The notes below the pieces were generated by a model. The model saw only the letters and a list, made by a program, of their open reading frames with translations, had not been told where the DNA came from and did not search any database. Of a stretch of DNA of 31,386 bases, positions 13,870 to 20,736 are shown one piece after another; within the stretch, counting starts at the first letter, position 1, and each line of letters opens with the position of its first letter. Both the position numbers and the translations under genes were made by a program. Source of the stretch: a virus; IMG/VR virus record IMGVR_UViG_3300030101_002514, positions 1-31,386 of that record; one strand, written 5' to 3'.

Positions 13870-13925
13870 GAAGCACCATCATCACCGATTATTAACCGCT
13901 TAAATTAAAATGAATCAGGTGCTTC
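13870..13925 (-). repeat. Inverted repeat flanking a 40-base leader element
   Basis: GAAGCACC (13870-13877) and GGTGCTTC (13918-13925) are perfect 8-base inverted copies. In the minus direction the second arm is followed by TTTTTG and then the ATG at 13860. The enclosed 40 bases contain the 14-base motif at 13892-13905 that recurs at 8604-8617. It could be a structured RNA leader, an attenuator between the SSB-like gene and the next gene, or a binding site. The region 13861-13958 has no gene. Confidence 0.5.
13892..13905 (-). repeat. Leader motif TTAAYCGCTTAAAT (copy at 8604-8617)
   Basis: TTAACCGCTTAAAT on the plus strand, 13 of 14 bases identical to 8604-8617. Both copies lie upstream of minus-strand genes. 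Here it sits inside the loop of the inverted repeat 13870-13925. Confidence 0.45.
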
Positions 13926-13958
13926 ACTTAAATAAAACTACAAAATAGTATGAAAAAA

Positions 13959-14228
13959 CTAAAACGGTAACCCACTATCATCAGCAGATTGCGTTTCAGT
14001 CTTTTTCTTAATCTTGCTTGGATCGTTCCAAACAACGTTCACGTTCTTACCAAACTGATCAGGCTTATCTCTTTTTGAGATTCTAAGTCTGACGAATTTG
14101 TTTCCTTTGTATTCTTCAACTACATCTGGATTCTCTTTAATCTTATCAAGATTTAATGTTACGTTGAAAAATTCACCGTATTGACCAGTAACTGTTTTGC
14201 CACTACCTAAATATATTGTCTCACTCAT
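13959..14228 (-). CDS. Single-stranded-DNA-binding-like protein
   Basis: 89 residues. The protein is beta-rich (G-E-F-F-N-V-T-L-N-L, N-K-F-V-R-L-R-I-S-K-R) and ends with a disordered tail K-T-E-T-Q-S-A-D-D-S-G-L-P-F. The acidic tip with terminal L-P-F closely resembles the D-D-x-L-P-F tail by which bacterial SSB proteins recruit partners. The core is shorter than a full OB-fold SSB (about 110 residues), so this may be a minimal phage form. The position upstream of the exonuclease supports a replication or recombination role. The tail motif is seen directly; ssDNA binding is inferred. Confidence 0.72.
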   Translation of the reverse strand: MSETIYLGSGKTVTGQYGEFFNVTLNLDKIKENPDVVEEYKGNKFVRLRISKRDKPDQFGKNVNVVWNDPSKIKKKTETQSADDSGLPF

Positions 14229-14233
14229 ATTAA

Positions 14234-14425
14234 TTATTTTAAAAGTTTATTATTCATATTATGTGCTACTTTACCGTTAGCACACCAATAGCCGAAATGT
14301 GATGCAGTTTTAATTATATCACTTTCAGTTATGTCTTCACAGTTGCCATTAGTTTTTAAATTCCAAAAGTCAATAGATGCTTTTAATGATGATTGTCTAA
14401 TTATTTGATTTTGTGTGTCATTCAT
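14234..14425 (-). CDS. Small hypothetical early protein (63 aa)
   Basis: The preferred start is the ATG at 14425, which overlaps the regulator stop as ATGA; an ATG at 14434 would add three residues. The product is helical, with I-R-Q-S-S-L-K-A-S-I-D-F-W and a conserved-looking H-F-G-Y-W-C-A-N-G-K segment. No family recognised. Being second in the leftward operon and coupled to the regulator gene, it may be a regulatory or host-takeover protein, but this is guesswork. Confidence 0.62.
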   Translation of the reverse strand: MNDTQNQIIRQSSLKASIDFWNLKTNGNCEDITESDIIKTASHFGYWCANGKVAHNMNNKLLK

Positions 14426-14613
14426 AATTCGCATATTAAAGATTTTAAAAAACCGATTTTAACCATTGATTCAAGTTCGCTAACCTTGAACGAACTAGGA
14501 TCATTGAACTTGTTATGAATCGTCATAGGCGTGACACCCATCTTTTTAGCAAGTGTCAGCTTTGTCATACCAAGCTCTTTTAATCTATATTCTAACTGTA
14601 ATCGTTGTAACAT
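14422..14613 (-). CDS. Cro/CI-type helix-turn-helix regulator
   Basis: 63 residues, nearly all one XRE-type helix-turn-helix: L-T-L-A-K-K-M-G-V-T-P-M-T-I-H-N-K at about 19-35, followed by the third helix with V-S-E-L-E-S-M-V. It is the first gene of the leftward operon and faces a divergent 214-base control region with a large inverted repeat. It probably binds there to set the balance of leftward and rightward transcription. No integrase or second repressor is visible, so a Cro-like early regulator in a lytic phage is more likely than a lysogeny repressor (inference). Confidence 0.85.
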   Translation of the reverse strand: MLQRLQLEYRLKELGMTKLTLAKKMGVTPMTIHNKFNDPSSFKVSELESMVKIGFLKSLICEL

Positions 14614-14645
14614 ATTACAAATTAAGTATAAATAAATTTATTATA

Positions 14646-14654
14646 CAAATATTA
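14646..14654 (-). promoter_or_regulatory. Probable leftward promoter element (TAATATTTG)
   Basis: The minus strand reads TAATATTTGTATAA 32 bases before the regulator ATG. The same 14 bases occur at 2079-2092 before the tail tube gene. It is a one-base-longer variant of TAnnTTTG. Confidence 0.4.
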
Positions 14655-14723
14655 TTTTTATTTTATTAAAAATATTTTATATTGCATAAAATAACAAGCA
14701 CTTAGCTTTAATATATATATTAA

Positions 14724-14766
14724 ATTATTTCTATTATTTTCTTTAAAGGAAAATAATAGAAATAAT
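14724..14766. repeat. Perfect 18-bp inverted repeat with 7-base spacer
   Basis: The left arm 14724-14741 (ATTATTTCTATTATTTTC) is exactly complementary to 14749-14766. The spacer is TTTAAAG. It lies midway between divergent genes. Possible roles are operator for the nearby regulator, a bidirectional terminator, or an origin element. Confidence 0.85.
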
Positions 14767-14827
14767 ATATCTATATGTATAACATTAATATAGATATTAA
14801 TAATAAAATAATCAATTTTTTTTAATT

Positions 14828-15157
14828 ATGACACAACAAATGAAAAAAAGCGCCAAAGAAAAAACAGAAAGTGAAGCGAAGATGTCGATAAATGTTTCGC
14901 ATTTAATAGATGAATTTGAAACTGCTGAAGCTACGTTTCGATTTGCTGACATATCTAGCAAAAGAAGTAAGTACAATCGTGACATAGATGAAGCGTTCTA
15001 TAATCACGCAAAAAGATATATTGAAAAGTTATGCAAACTTTTAGTTCTCGTCAACGCAGGCGAGATGTTTCATCTGCATCAATATAGACAGACACTTATA
15101 AATCATAAAAAAGACATAAACAAAATCTATCAAAAAATTAAAGACATTAAATTATGA
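14828..15157 (+). CDS. Hypothetical early protein (109 aa)
   Basis: 109 residues, charged and mostly helical, with a lysine/glutamate-rich N-terminus and a long helical region containing Y-N-H-A-K-R-Y-I-E-K-L-C-K-L-L-V-L-V-N and a C-terminal N-K-I-Y-Q-K-I-K-D. It is the first gene of the rightward block, and its stop overlaps the ATG of the helicase-like gene by four bases. That coupling suggests it works with the ATPase, for example as a loader or accessory factor, but no family is recognised. The start is the first ATG after the control region in a T-rich leader. Confidence 0.68.
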   Translation: MTQQMKKSAKEKTESEAKMSINVSHLIDEFETAEATFRFADISSKRSKYNRDIDEAFYNHAKRYIEKLCKLLVLVNAGEMFHLHQYRQTLINHKKDINKIYQKIKDIKL

Positions 15158-16107
15158 AAGGTAAACTACAGATATTAGACTTCGATGATGTATTAAAGCG
15201 TGACGAAAACGCACAAGAATGTAAAGAAGTTTATGTAAATGATGTTAGAGATAAACTAGAAACATTTTTCAAAGATGGTTACGAGTTAGGTCAACCTTCT
15301 TACATAAATAAGTTAAATGAAATATTCACATGGCGTAAAGGTTTCTTGTATTGTTTCAGTGGATATCCGCAGTCGGGTAAATCAGAGTTCATAAATTACT
15401 CAATGTTATTAAGAGCAAAACATTATGATGACAAGATTGTGATGTACTCACCAGAGAGTAATACGTATGAACTTATAACAAATCTTGCTAGAGCATATCT
15501 AGGTAAGAACGTAAATCCCGAGTTTGATAATGTATGTACAGAAGAAGAATACAATAAAGGTTTAGACTTCATTCAAGATCATTTTGTATTTTTAGAGAAT
15601 CAAGAAGAACTACCATCAGTTGCAGGATTGCTCAATACATTTGAGAGATTGTCTAACAAAGATTTTGATTGTTACGTAATAGATCCCATGAACTGGCTCG
15701 TTGAATCAAACGTCGGCGAAACAAATCTCTATAACTATCTGAAAGTATCTTTGACAAATCTCAAAATGTTTGCGAAAAACTTTGATAAGATTGTTTGTTA
15801 TATTGAACACCCTAAAACTCCAAGCCCTGTAAAAGGTAAGATACCTAAGGCGACTGCGTTTAGTTTGGCCGGGGGCACTATGCACTTCAATAAGGTGGAC
15901 GTTATGTGTATATTACACAGAATGACAAAAGAAGATTTAGAAGATAAATTATCAAAAGGTGAAATTTTAGCTAGACAATTAGATAATTTAGATAATAATA
16001 TTAACTTTGTTGAGTTTGAAACAGTTAAAATGAAATCACAAAGATTAAATGGCAAGCTTGGCAGTAATCTTTTAGAATATGATTTCATTACTGGTAGATT
16101 TAAATAA
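15154..16107 (+). CDS. DnaB/Twinkle-like RecA-fold helicase ATPase
   Basis: 317 residues. Walker A G-Y-P-Q-S-G-K-S at 70-77, Walker B D-C-Y-V-I-D-P at 172-178, and a C-terminal F-V-E-F-E-T-V-K-M-K-S-Q-R-L-N-G-K-L-G with a closing L-E-Y-D-F-I-T-G-R-F match the ATPase domain of replicative helicases, whose members carry a K-N-R-x-G-x-x-G loop and an L-x-Y-D-x-x-T-G-R-F end. No primase domain precedes it, so it is helicase only. A DnaB-type role in unwinding phage DNA is likely; the RecA-like DNA repair ATPases are the alternative. It is the only recognisable core replication enzyme in the window. Confidence 0.82.
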   Translation: MKGKLQILDFDDVLKRDENAQECKEVYVNDVRDKLETFFKDGYELGQPSYINKLNEIFTWRKGFLYCFSGYPQSGKSEFINYSMLLRAKHYDDKIVMYSPESNTYELITNLARAYLGKNVNPEFDNVCTEEEYNKGLDFIQDHFVFLENQEELPSVAGLLNTFERLSNKDFDCYVIDPMNWLVESNVGETNLYNYLKVSLTNLKMFAKNFDKIVCYIEHPKTPSPVKGKIPKATAFSLAGGTMHFNKVDVMCILHRMTKEDLEDKLSKGEILARQLDNLDNNINFVEFETVKMKSQRLNGKLGSNLLEYDFITGRFK

Positions 16108-16114
16108 ATAAATT

Positions 16115-16312
16115 ATGACAAAAGAACAAGCCACACAGTTACTGGTTTCTGTTTGCGAAAAAGCATCAAAATCAGGTTTATTCACATTATCAGAATCAAG
16201 TCTTGTGTTACAAGCACTTGAAAAATTTGGTGTACAACCACCGCAGGTAGAAGATTTGAAACATGATGACGTGGAAAAAAAGGTATCAAAAACAAAAGAA
16301 ATTAAAGACTAA
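16115..16312 (+). CDS. Small hypothetical protein (65 aa)
   Basis: 65 residues with an N-terminal helical domain (E-Q-A-T-Q-L-L-V-S-V-C-E-K-A) and S-S-L-V-L-Q-A-L-E-K-F-G-V, ending in a charged tail. It starts seven bases after the helicase stop codon in the usual aaatt-ATG context. Short helical proteins of this shape are common beside terminase and helicase genes in aquatic phages, without known function. No motif points to an activity. Confidence 0.6.
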   Translation: MTKEQATQLLVSVCEKASKSGLFTLSESSLVLQALEKFGVQPPQVEDLKHDDVEKKVSKTKEIKD

Positions 16313-16574
16313 ATATCTTTTTATTTCTGATGAAGTTGAAATACTAGGCTATTCATTAAACATTTGTAATACAGTTATTAAACTATGGTATTACTATAAA
16401 TGTAAATCACAAATAATTTATATTGCTATAAATGATAAAGTAAAAACTTATCAAATAAGAGAAAAATCAATATCTCTTAGTGATATTAATAATCAAAAAA
16501 CATATAAATATCTTAATAAAATTATAACAAGAGATGAATTTATCTTACTTTTAGAGTGTGATAACAAAAGGTAA
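16263..16574 (+). CDS. Hypothetical protein (103 aa), overlapping start
   Basis: 103 residues, basic at the N-terminus, then Tyr/Ile/Lys-rich with an L-W-Y-Y-Y-K-C-K-S-Q-I-I-Y-I-A-I segment. The first ATG pair lies 50 bases inside the previous gene, an unusually long overlap here. The frame has no other ATG, so translation may start there or at a weaker codon. The frame otherwise fills 16313-16557 with no competing gene. Function unknown. Confidence 0.5.
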   Translation: MMTWKKRYQKQKKLKTKYLFISDEVEILGYSLNICNTVIKLWYYYKCKSQIIYIAINDKVKTYQIREKSISLSDINNQKTYKYLNKIITRDEFILLLECDNKR

Positions 16575-16842
16575 GAATAAAGTTTTAAAAGAAATAAAAA
16601 CATTTATTTTACTTTACAAAGAAAAAGCTGAAGCCCATCATTATCATACTAATGACGATTTAAAATGTTATAAAAGAATATATGCTATTGCAGAGTTATT
16701 TCCTGTAAATAAAGAATATAAAAGAAGTTTGCCAAAAATAGAATGTTACATTAAAGAATTGTGGTTACTTTATTATTATTTCAAACAAAGAATTGACGGT
16801 AAAAACTTAAAGTATAAACAAATCGTAATAAAATATTCTTAA
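16558..16842 (+). CDS. Hypothetical protein (94 aa), GTG start
   Basis: 94 residues from a GTG at 16558 overlapping the previous stop by 17 bases; no ATG is available in the first part. Basic and helical, with A-E-A-H-H-Y-H-T-N-D-D and E-L-W-L-L-Y-Y-Y-F-K-Q-R segments. It lies just upstream of the terminase small subunit gene. No family recognised. Confidence 0.52.
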   Translation: MITKGKNKVLKEIKTFILLYKEKAEAHHYHTNDDLKCYKRIYAIAELFPVNKEYKRSLPKIECYIKELWLLYYYFKQRIDGKNLKYKQIVIKYS

Positions 16843-16847
16843 TTTTG
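16840..16847 (+). promoter_or_regulatory. Bacteroidota-type -7 promoter element (TAATTTTG)
   Basis: TAATTTTG ends only four bases before the terminase small subunit ATG at 16852. If active, its transcript would be leaderless or nearly so. Confidence 0.5.
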
Positions 16848-16851
16848 TATC

Positions 16852-17205
16852 ATGGCAACAAAAAGCAACATATTAAAAAACAATATTATTAAAGCACTTG
16901 AAAAACATCTTGGTGTTGTTACATCTGCTTGTAAAGAAGTTGGTTGTAACAGATCAACATTTTACAAGTATTACAACAATGATTCTAAATTTAAAGAGAA
17001 AGTTGATGAATTACAGAATGTAGCTTTAGACTTTGTTGAATCAAAGTTATTTGAACAGATACAAAATGATAATGCTACGTCTACAATATTCTATTTAAAG
17101 ACTAAAGGCAAGGCGCGTGGTTTCATAGAACAGAACATTATTGAACATAAAGGAGGAATAGAAAGTAAACTCATTCAATGGAAGCCAGCAGACAAGAAAC
17201 AATAG
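16852..17205 (+). CDS. terS: Terminase small subunit
   Basis: 117 residues. An N-terminal helix-turn-helix domain (A-L-E-K-H-L-G-V-V-T-S-A-C-K-E-V-G-C-N-R, then S-T-F-Y-K-Y-Y) is followed by a helical oligomerisation region with A-L-D-F-V-E-S-K-L-F-E-Q-I and F-Y-L-K-T-K-G-K-A-R-G-F. The last is a hallmark of small terminases of the phBC6A51/PBSX type. It recognises phage DNA and hands it to the large subunit. The gene overlaps the large subunit gene by 28 bases. Confidence 0.85.
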   Translation: MATKSNILKNNIIKALEKHLGVVTSACKEVGCNRSTFYKYYNNDSKFKEKVDELQNVALDFVESKLFEQIQNDNATSTIFYLKTKGKARGFIEQNIIEHKGGIESKLIQWKPADKKQ

Positions 17206-18362
17206 AATGTAATAAACAATTCTATCAAACATTAAACTCTGATAAAAGAATAATCTGCCACCAGGGCGGTAGTAGATCAGGCAAAACATACGCTATCTGT
17301 CAGTATCTTATATATCTGCTAACAACAAGAGAAAAAAAATTAGTTATAACAATAGCAAGAAAAACATTACCTGCTCTAAAAGGTAGTGTTTACAGAGACT
17401 TTTTAGAGATAGCAGATAAAGTAGGTATACTACAATTCTCTATTATCAATAAAGCAGAAATGACTATTAAATACAAAAATCATCTTGTCGAATTTATATC
17501 ATTAGATAACGAAATGAAGGTGCGTGGTAGAAAGCGTACACATTGTATGCTCAATGAAGCAAACGAATTTTTTAAAGAAGATTTTGATCAGTTGAGCTTA
17601 AGGACAACAGAAAAGATAATTCTTGATTTTAATCCTTCAGATGTCATACATTGGATTTACTCTGATATTTGTACAAGAGATGATTGCGATACTTTTATCA
17701 CTACATTTGAAGATAACGCTTTTCTTGATCAAGAAATAAAAAAAGAAATACTGAGAATGAAAGAACGTGATTCTGATATGTGGCGTGTCTACGGTCTTGG
17801 TGAACGTGCTACATTTAAAGAAGGACAAATATTCGATAAATGGCGATGGATAGATTACAATGAATTTATGAATAAAGAAGACTGCGAAGTTGTTTACGGT
17901 ATCGACTGGGGCTACAGCAATGATCCTACTGCAATAGTAGAAGTGCGTAGAAAGAATGACAGACTGTATGTAAATGAATTGTTATATAAAAAGAATTTAA
18001 CAAATCAAGATATTTATAATGAGATAAAGAATCTTGATCTGTTAGAAGAAATATTTGTTTGCGACAGTTCAGAACCAAAGTCACTCGAAGATTTAAAAAG
18101 ATTAGGACTATACTGTAAAGCGTCAATAAAAGGCGCAGGATCAGTTATGAACGGCATACAAACAATAAAAGAATATGATGTGTATGCTTCAAAACAAAGT
18201 AAAAACTTACTTCAAGAGTATCAATATTACACATGGGAGACAAACAAAGATTCACAAACAATAAATAAAATTAAACAGAATGGCATGGATCATTTAATGG
18301 ACGCTTTTAGATATGCAGTAACAACTGGTCTATCAAGACACAGTTCATTAATCATTGTTTAA
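17178..18362 (+). CDS. terL: Terminase large subunit (PBSX/XtmB family)
   Basis: 394 residues. The ATPase domain shows Walker A G-G-S-R-S-G-K-T (30-37) and Walker B T-H-C-M-L-N-E-A-N-E. The RNase-H-like nuclease domain shows Y-G-I-D-W-G-Y-S-N-D-P, F-V-C-D-S-S-E-P-K-S and D-H-L-M-D-A-F-R-Y-A. All three acidic nuclease positions are present, and the length is normal for the family. It is the DNA-packaging motor docked on the portal. The type of packaging (headful or cohesive ends) cannot be read from the sequence alone. Confidence 0.96.
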   Translation: MEASRQETIECNKQFYQTLNSDKRIICHQGGSRSGKTYAICQYLIYLLTTREKKLVITIARKTLPALKGSVYRDFLEIADKVGILQFSIINKAEMTIKYKNHLVEFISLDNEMKVRGRKRTHCMLNEANEFFKEDFDQLSLRTTEKIILDFNPSDVIHWIYSDICTRDDCDTFITTFEDNAFLDQEIKKEILRMKERDSDMWRVYGLGERATFKEGQIFDKWRWIDYNEFMNKEDCEVVYGIDWGYSNDPTAIVEVRRKNDRLYVNELLYKKNLTNQDIYNEIKNLDLLEEIFVCDSSEPKSLEDLKRLGLYCKASIKGAGSVMNGIQTIKEYDVYASKQSKNLLQEYQYYTWETNKDSQTINKIKQNGMDHLMDAFRYAVTTGLSRHSSLIIV

Positions 18363-18372
18363 TAATTTTTAG

Positions 18373-18380
18373 TATTTTTG
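18373..18380 (+). promoter_or_regulatory. Bacteroidota-type -7 promoter element (TATTTTTG)
   Basis: TATTTTTG followed by AAAATAAA lies 16 bases before the portal ATG at 18397. The same TTTTGAAAATAAA string follows the element at 21755 before the protease gene. Confidence 0.55.
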
Positions 18381-18396
18381 AAAATAAATTCTATAT

Positions 18397-20736
18397 ATGG
18401 CAAGTTTTCTTCAAAGATTAAGAAATGGTTTGAAAGCATTTGGTTCACAACAAACAGATGAATCATATAATAGATTTATTTATGATGTTCTCGGCACAAA
18501 TCCAATTTCCAATAATCAATATAATCAAGACTATATTGATAAAGGTTATAAATTTAATCCTACAATTTATTCTCTTATACAACTCATATCAAAATCTGCG
18601 ATTACTGTTCCATATAAAATATATCAAAAATTAGATGAAAGTTCAGTTAAAGAATATAAAGGTCTATTGTCTGATGGTTTAAACGAAGATTCAGTATTTA
18701 AATCTAAATTAATGCGTAAGCATATATTTGAAGAAGTTGAACATTCTGCTCTTGGAAAGTTATTAGAAAGACCGAATCCTGCACAATCATTTTCTGTTTT
18801 TTTGCAAGAACTTATATCATTTGGTAAACTTACTGGCAACAGATACATATATGGACTGTCACCAGAAAACGGTGAAAATGCTGGTGTTTATTCACAACTT
18901 TACAATTTACCTGCTCACTTAATAGAAATAAAATCTGATGGTATTTTTAAGCCTGTATCTAAATACACAATGATTTACAATAAAAACAAATATGATCTAA
19001 CAGCAGAAGAAGTTTTGCACATTGCAGACTTTAATCCAGACTATCAAGGTGATGGTTCACATTTATATGGTCAATCACCTATTGAAGCAGGTATGAGAGT
19101 ATTGACTACAGCTAATGAAGCCGTTGAAACAAATCTTAAATTTTTACATAATCAATCAGCAAGAGGTATGTTAAGTCCTACAGATGAAAACATTACACCA
19201 ACACAAGCTCAACAATTAAAAGATGCACTAAGAAGAAACTATCAAGGAAGTAAATCTGCTAATGATATAATGATTACTGGTAAGAAGTTCTCGTGGACAA
19301 ACTTTGGGCTTTCTACATCTGATCTTCAATTATTAGAATCATATAATGCAACAATTAAAGATTTGTGTAATCTATATGGCGTACCAGTACAATTATTAAA
19401 TAATACAGAATCTACAACATACGATAATTATAGAATTGCAAGAAAAGTTTTATTTACTAACGCAATTATTCCAGAATTAAATAAGATAAGAGATGAATTT
19501 AACAGATGGTTAGTACCGCAGTTTGGTGAAGATTTATACTTTGACTTTGATTATAGTGCGATACCTGAACTAATGCCAGAGCAAAAACAATTAGTTGATA
19601 ATCTATCTAAAAGTTACTGGCTCACATCAAATGAAAAAAGAGAAGCGTCAGGCTACGGAGTAGACGAAGACAATGACATCATGAACGAATATTTAGTACC
19701 AGCACAGTTTATGCCGATATCAGATTTAGATGTATCTGTATCTGAAGAAGCGAGATTTCCAGAGTTACCTGAAAGAAGCACAGATGATGAAGATAATAAT
19801 ATTGTACAAGAAGAAGTTATAGAAGATATGAGAGATGAAGAAGAAAAGCAAGAGATGAACGCAAGATTAAGAAAGTCATTACAAAAGAAAGCTGACGAAC
19901 ACAATGAAAAAGTAGGTGACGCAAAATCAAAAAAAACTAATGTAAGAACATTATTTGCAGTATATAAAAGAGGTATCGGTGCATACAGAACAAATCCACA
20001 GTCAGTTAGACCAAGTGTTAGTTCACCTGAACAATGGGCGATGGCAAGAGTAAATAGTTTTCTTTATGCTTTAAGAAATGGAAGATTCAGAAGTGGTAAG
20101 CACGATCAAGATTTATTACCAGAAGGTCACCCAATGTCAACAAAAAAGAATTTAGATTTTAAAAAATTAGTACCAGGTATGACTGATGTATTTACTACAA
20201 GACAAGAAGCAGAAGATAGAGCAGAAGAACTTGGTGGTAGTGGTTCTCATTATCATACATGGGATGGCGAAGAAGTTTTTATGCCTTTTGAATCACATGA
20301 CGAATATAATGAAGCTGTTGCAAATCAAAAAACTCATTATGATGATGAAGACGAAGAAGAACGCAAACAAGAACTTTATGATGACTATCCTAAGTCTGCT
20401 AGTGCTAAGGCTAAAAGAGCAAGAGAAATTAATGAATCATTTAATAATCCTTGTGCAACATTAGTCGGTAAAACTAGAAGTGCTGATCTTATTGCAAGAA
20501 GAGGTCTAAGTCTTTCTACAGTTAAAAAAACATTTTCTTACTTATCAAGAGCATATGAGTACGTCACAGGCGATTACATTGATGAAAAAGACAAACCTAT
20601 ATGTGGTGATATATCTTTCTCTCTCTGGGGTGGCGACAACAAAGTATCAAGAGTAGAAGACGATCCAATGTATAAATGGTGCAAAAGAATACTTGATAGA
20701 GCAAAAGAAAATAAAAATGCCTTTACCGAAGCCTAA
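18397..20736 (+). CDS. HK97-type portal protein with ~300-residue C-terminal extension
   Basis: 779 residues, far longer than the usual 400-500. Residues 1 to about 440 form a standard HK97-type portal (Y-K-F-N-P-T-I-Y-S-L-I-Q-L-I-S-K near the start, L-T-G-N-R-Y-I-Y-G, L-C-N-L-Y-G-V-P-V-Q-L-L-N near 330). An acidic linker follows at about 465-490, then a distinct extension containing Y-K-R-G-I-G-A-Y-R-T-N-P-Q-S-V-R-P and E-Q-W-A-M-A-R-V-N-S-F-L, an internal region with G-S-H-Y-H-T-W-D-G, and a terminal C-G-D-I-S-F-S-L-W-G-G-D. Such segments turn up in other phage head-region proteins as far as I recall, but their role is unknown to me. There is no frameshift or stop between the parts, so the fusion appears genuine. 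Confidence 0.9.
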   Translation: MASFLQRLRNGLKAFGSQQTDESYNRFIYDVLGTNPISNNQYNQDYIDKGYKFNPTIYSLIQLISKSAITVPYKIYQKLDESSVKEYKGLLSDGLNEDSVFKSKLMRKHIFEEVEHSALGKLLERPNPAQSFSVFLQELISFGKLTGNRYIYGLSPENGENAGVYSQLYNLPAHLIEIKSDGIFKPVSKYTMIYNKNKYDLTAEEVLHIADFNPDYQGDGSHLYGQSPIEAGMRVLTTANEAVETNLKFLHNQSARGMLSPTDENITPTQAQQLKDALRRNYQGSKSANDIMITGKKFSWTNFGLSTSDLQLLESYNATIKDLCNLYGVPVQLLNNTESTTYDNYRIARKVLFTNAIIPELNKIRDEFNRWLVPQFGEDLYFDFDYSAIPELMPEQKQLVDNLSKSYWLTSNEKREASGYGVDEDNDIMNEYLVPAQFMPISDLDVSVSEEARFPELPERSTDDEDNNIVQEEVIEDMRDEEEKQEMNARLRKSLQKKADEHNEKVGDAKSKKTNVRTLFAVYKRGIGAYRTNPQSVRPSVSSPEQWAMARVNSFLYALRNGRFRSGKHDQDLLPEGHPMSTKKNLDFKKLVPGMTDVFTTRQEAEDRAEELGGSGSHYHTWDGEEVFMPFESHDEYNEAVANQKTHYDDEDEEERKQELYDDYPKSASAKAKRAREINESFNNPCATLVGKTRSADLIARRGLSLSTVKKTFSYLSRAYEYVTGDYIDEKDKPICGDISFSLWGGDNKVSRVEDDPMYKWCKRILDRAKENKNAFTEA

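Larger units (their letters stand above)
14614..14827. promoter_or_regulatory. Divergent control region between leftward and rightward blocks
   Basis: This is the largest gene-free gap of the phage apart from the missing fibre segment. It is extremely AT-rich and separates the divergent regulator (14613) and 109-aa gene (14828). It contains the 18-bp inverted repeat at 14724-14766 and, on the minus strand, a TTTG-type promoter element at 14646-14654. It is the best candidate for the early promoter/operator region and possibly the replication origin; the latter is inference only. Confidence 0.6.

Noticed and set aside
14724-14766. Large inverted repeat as a simple rho-independent terminator
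   Set aside because: It lies between divergent gene starts with no gene ending into it and has no clear T tract after either arm, so termination is the least likely role.
14614-14827. CRISPR array, tRNA or integration site in the AT-rich control region
   Set aside because: No repeated spacer units, no tRNA-like cloverleaf and no integrase gene anywhere in the window; only the single inverted repeat and a promoter-like element are seen.
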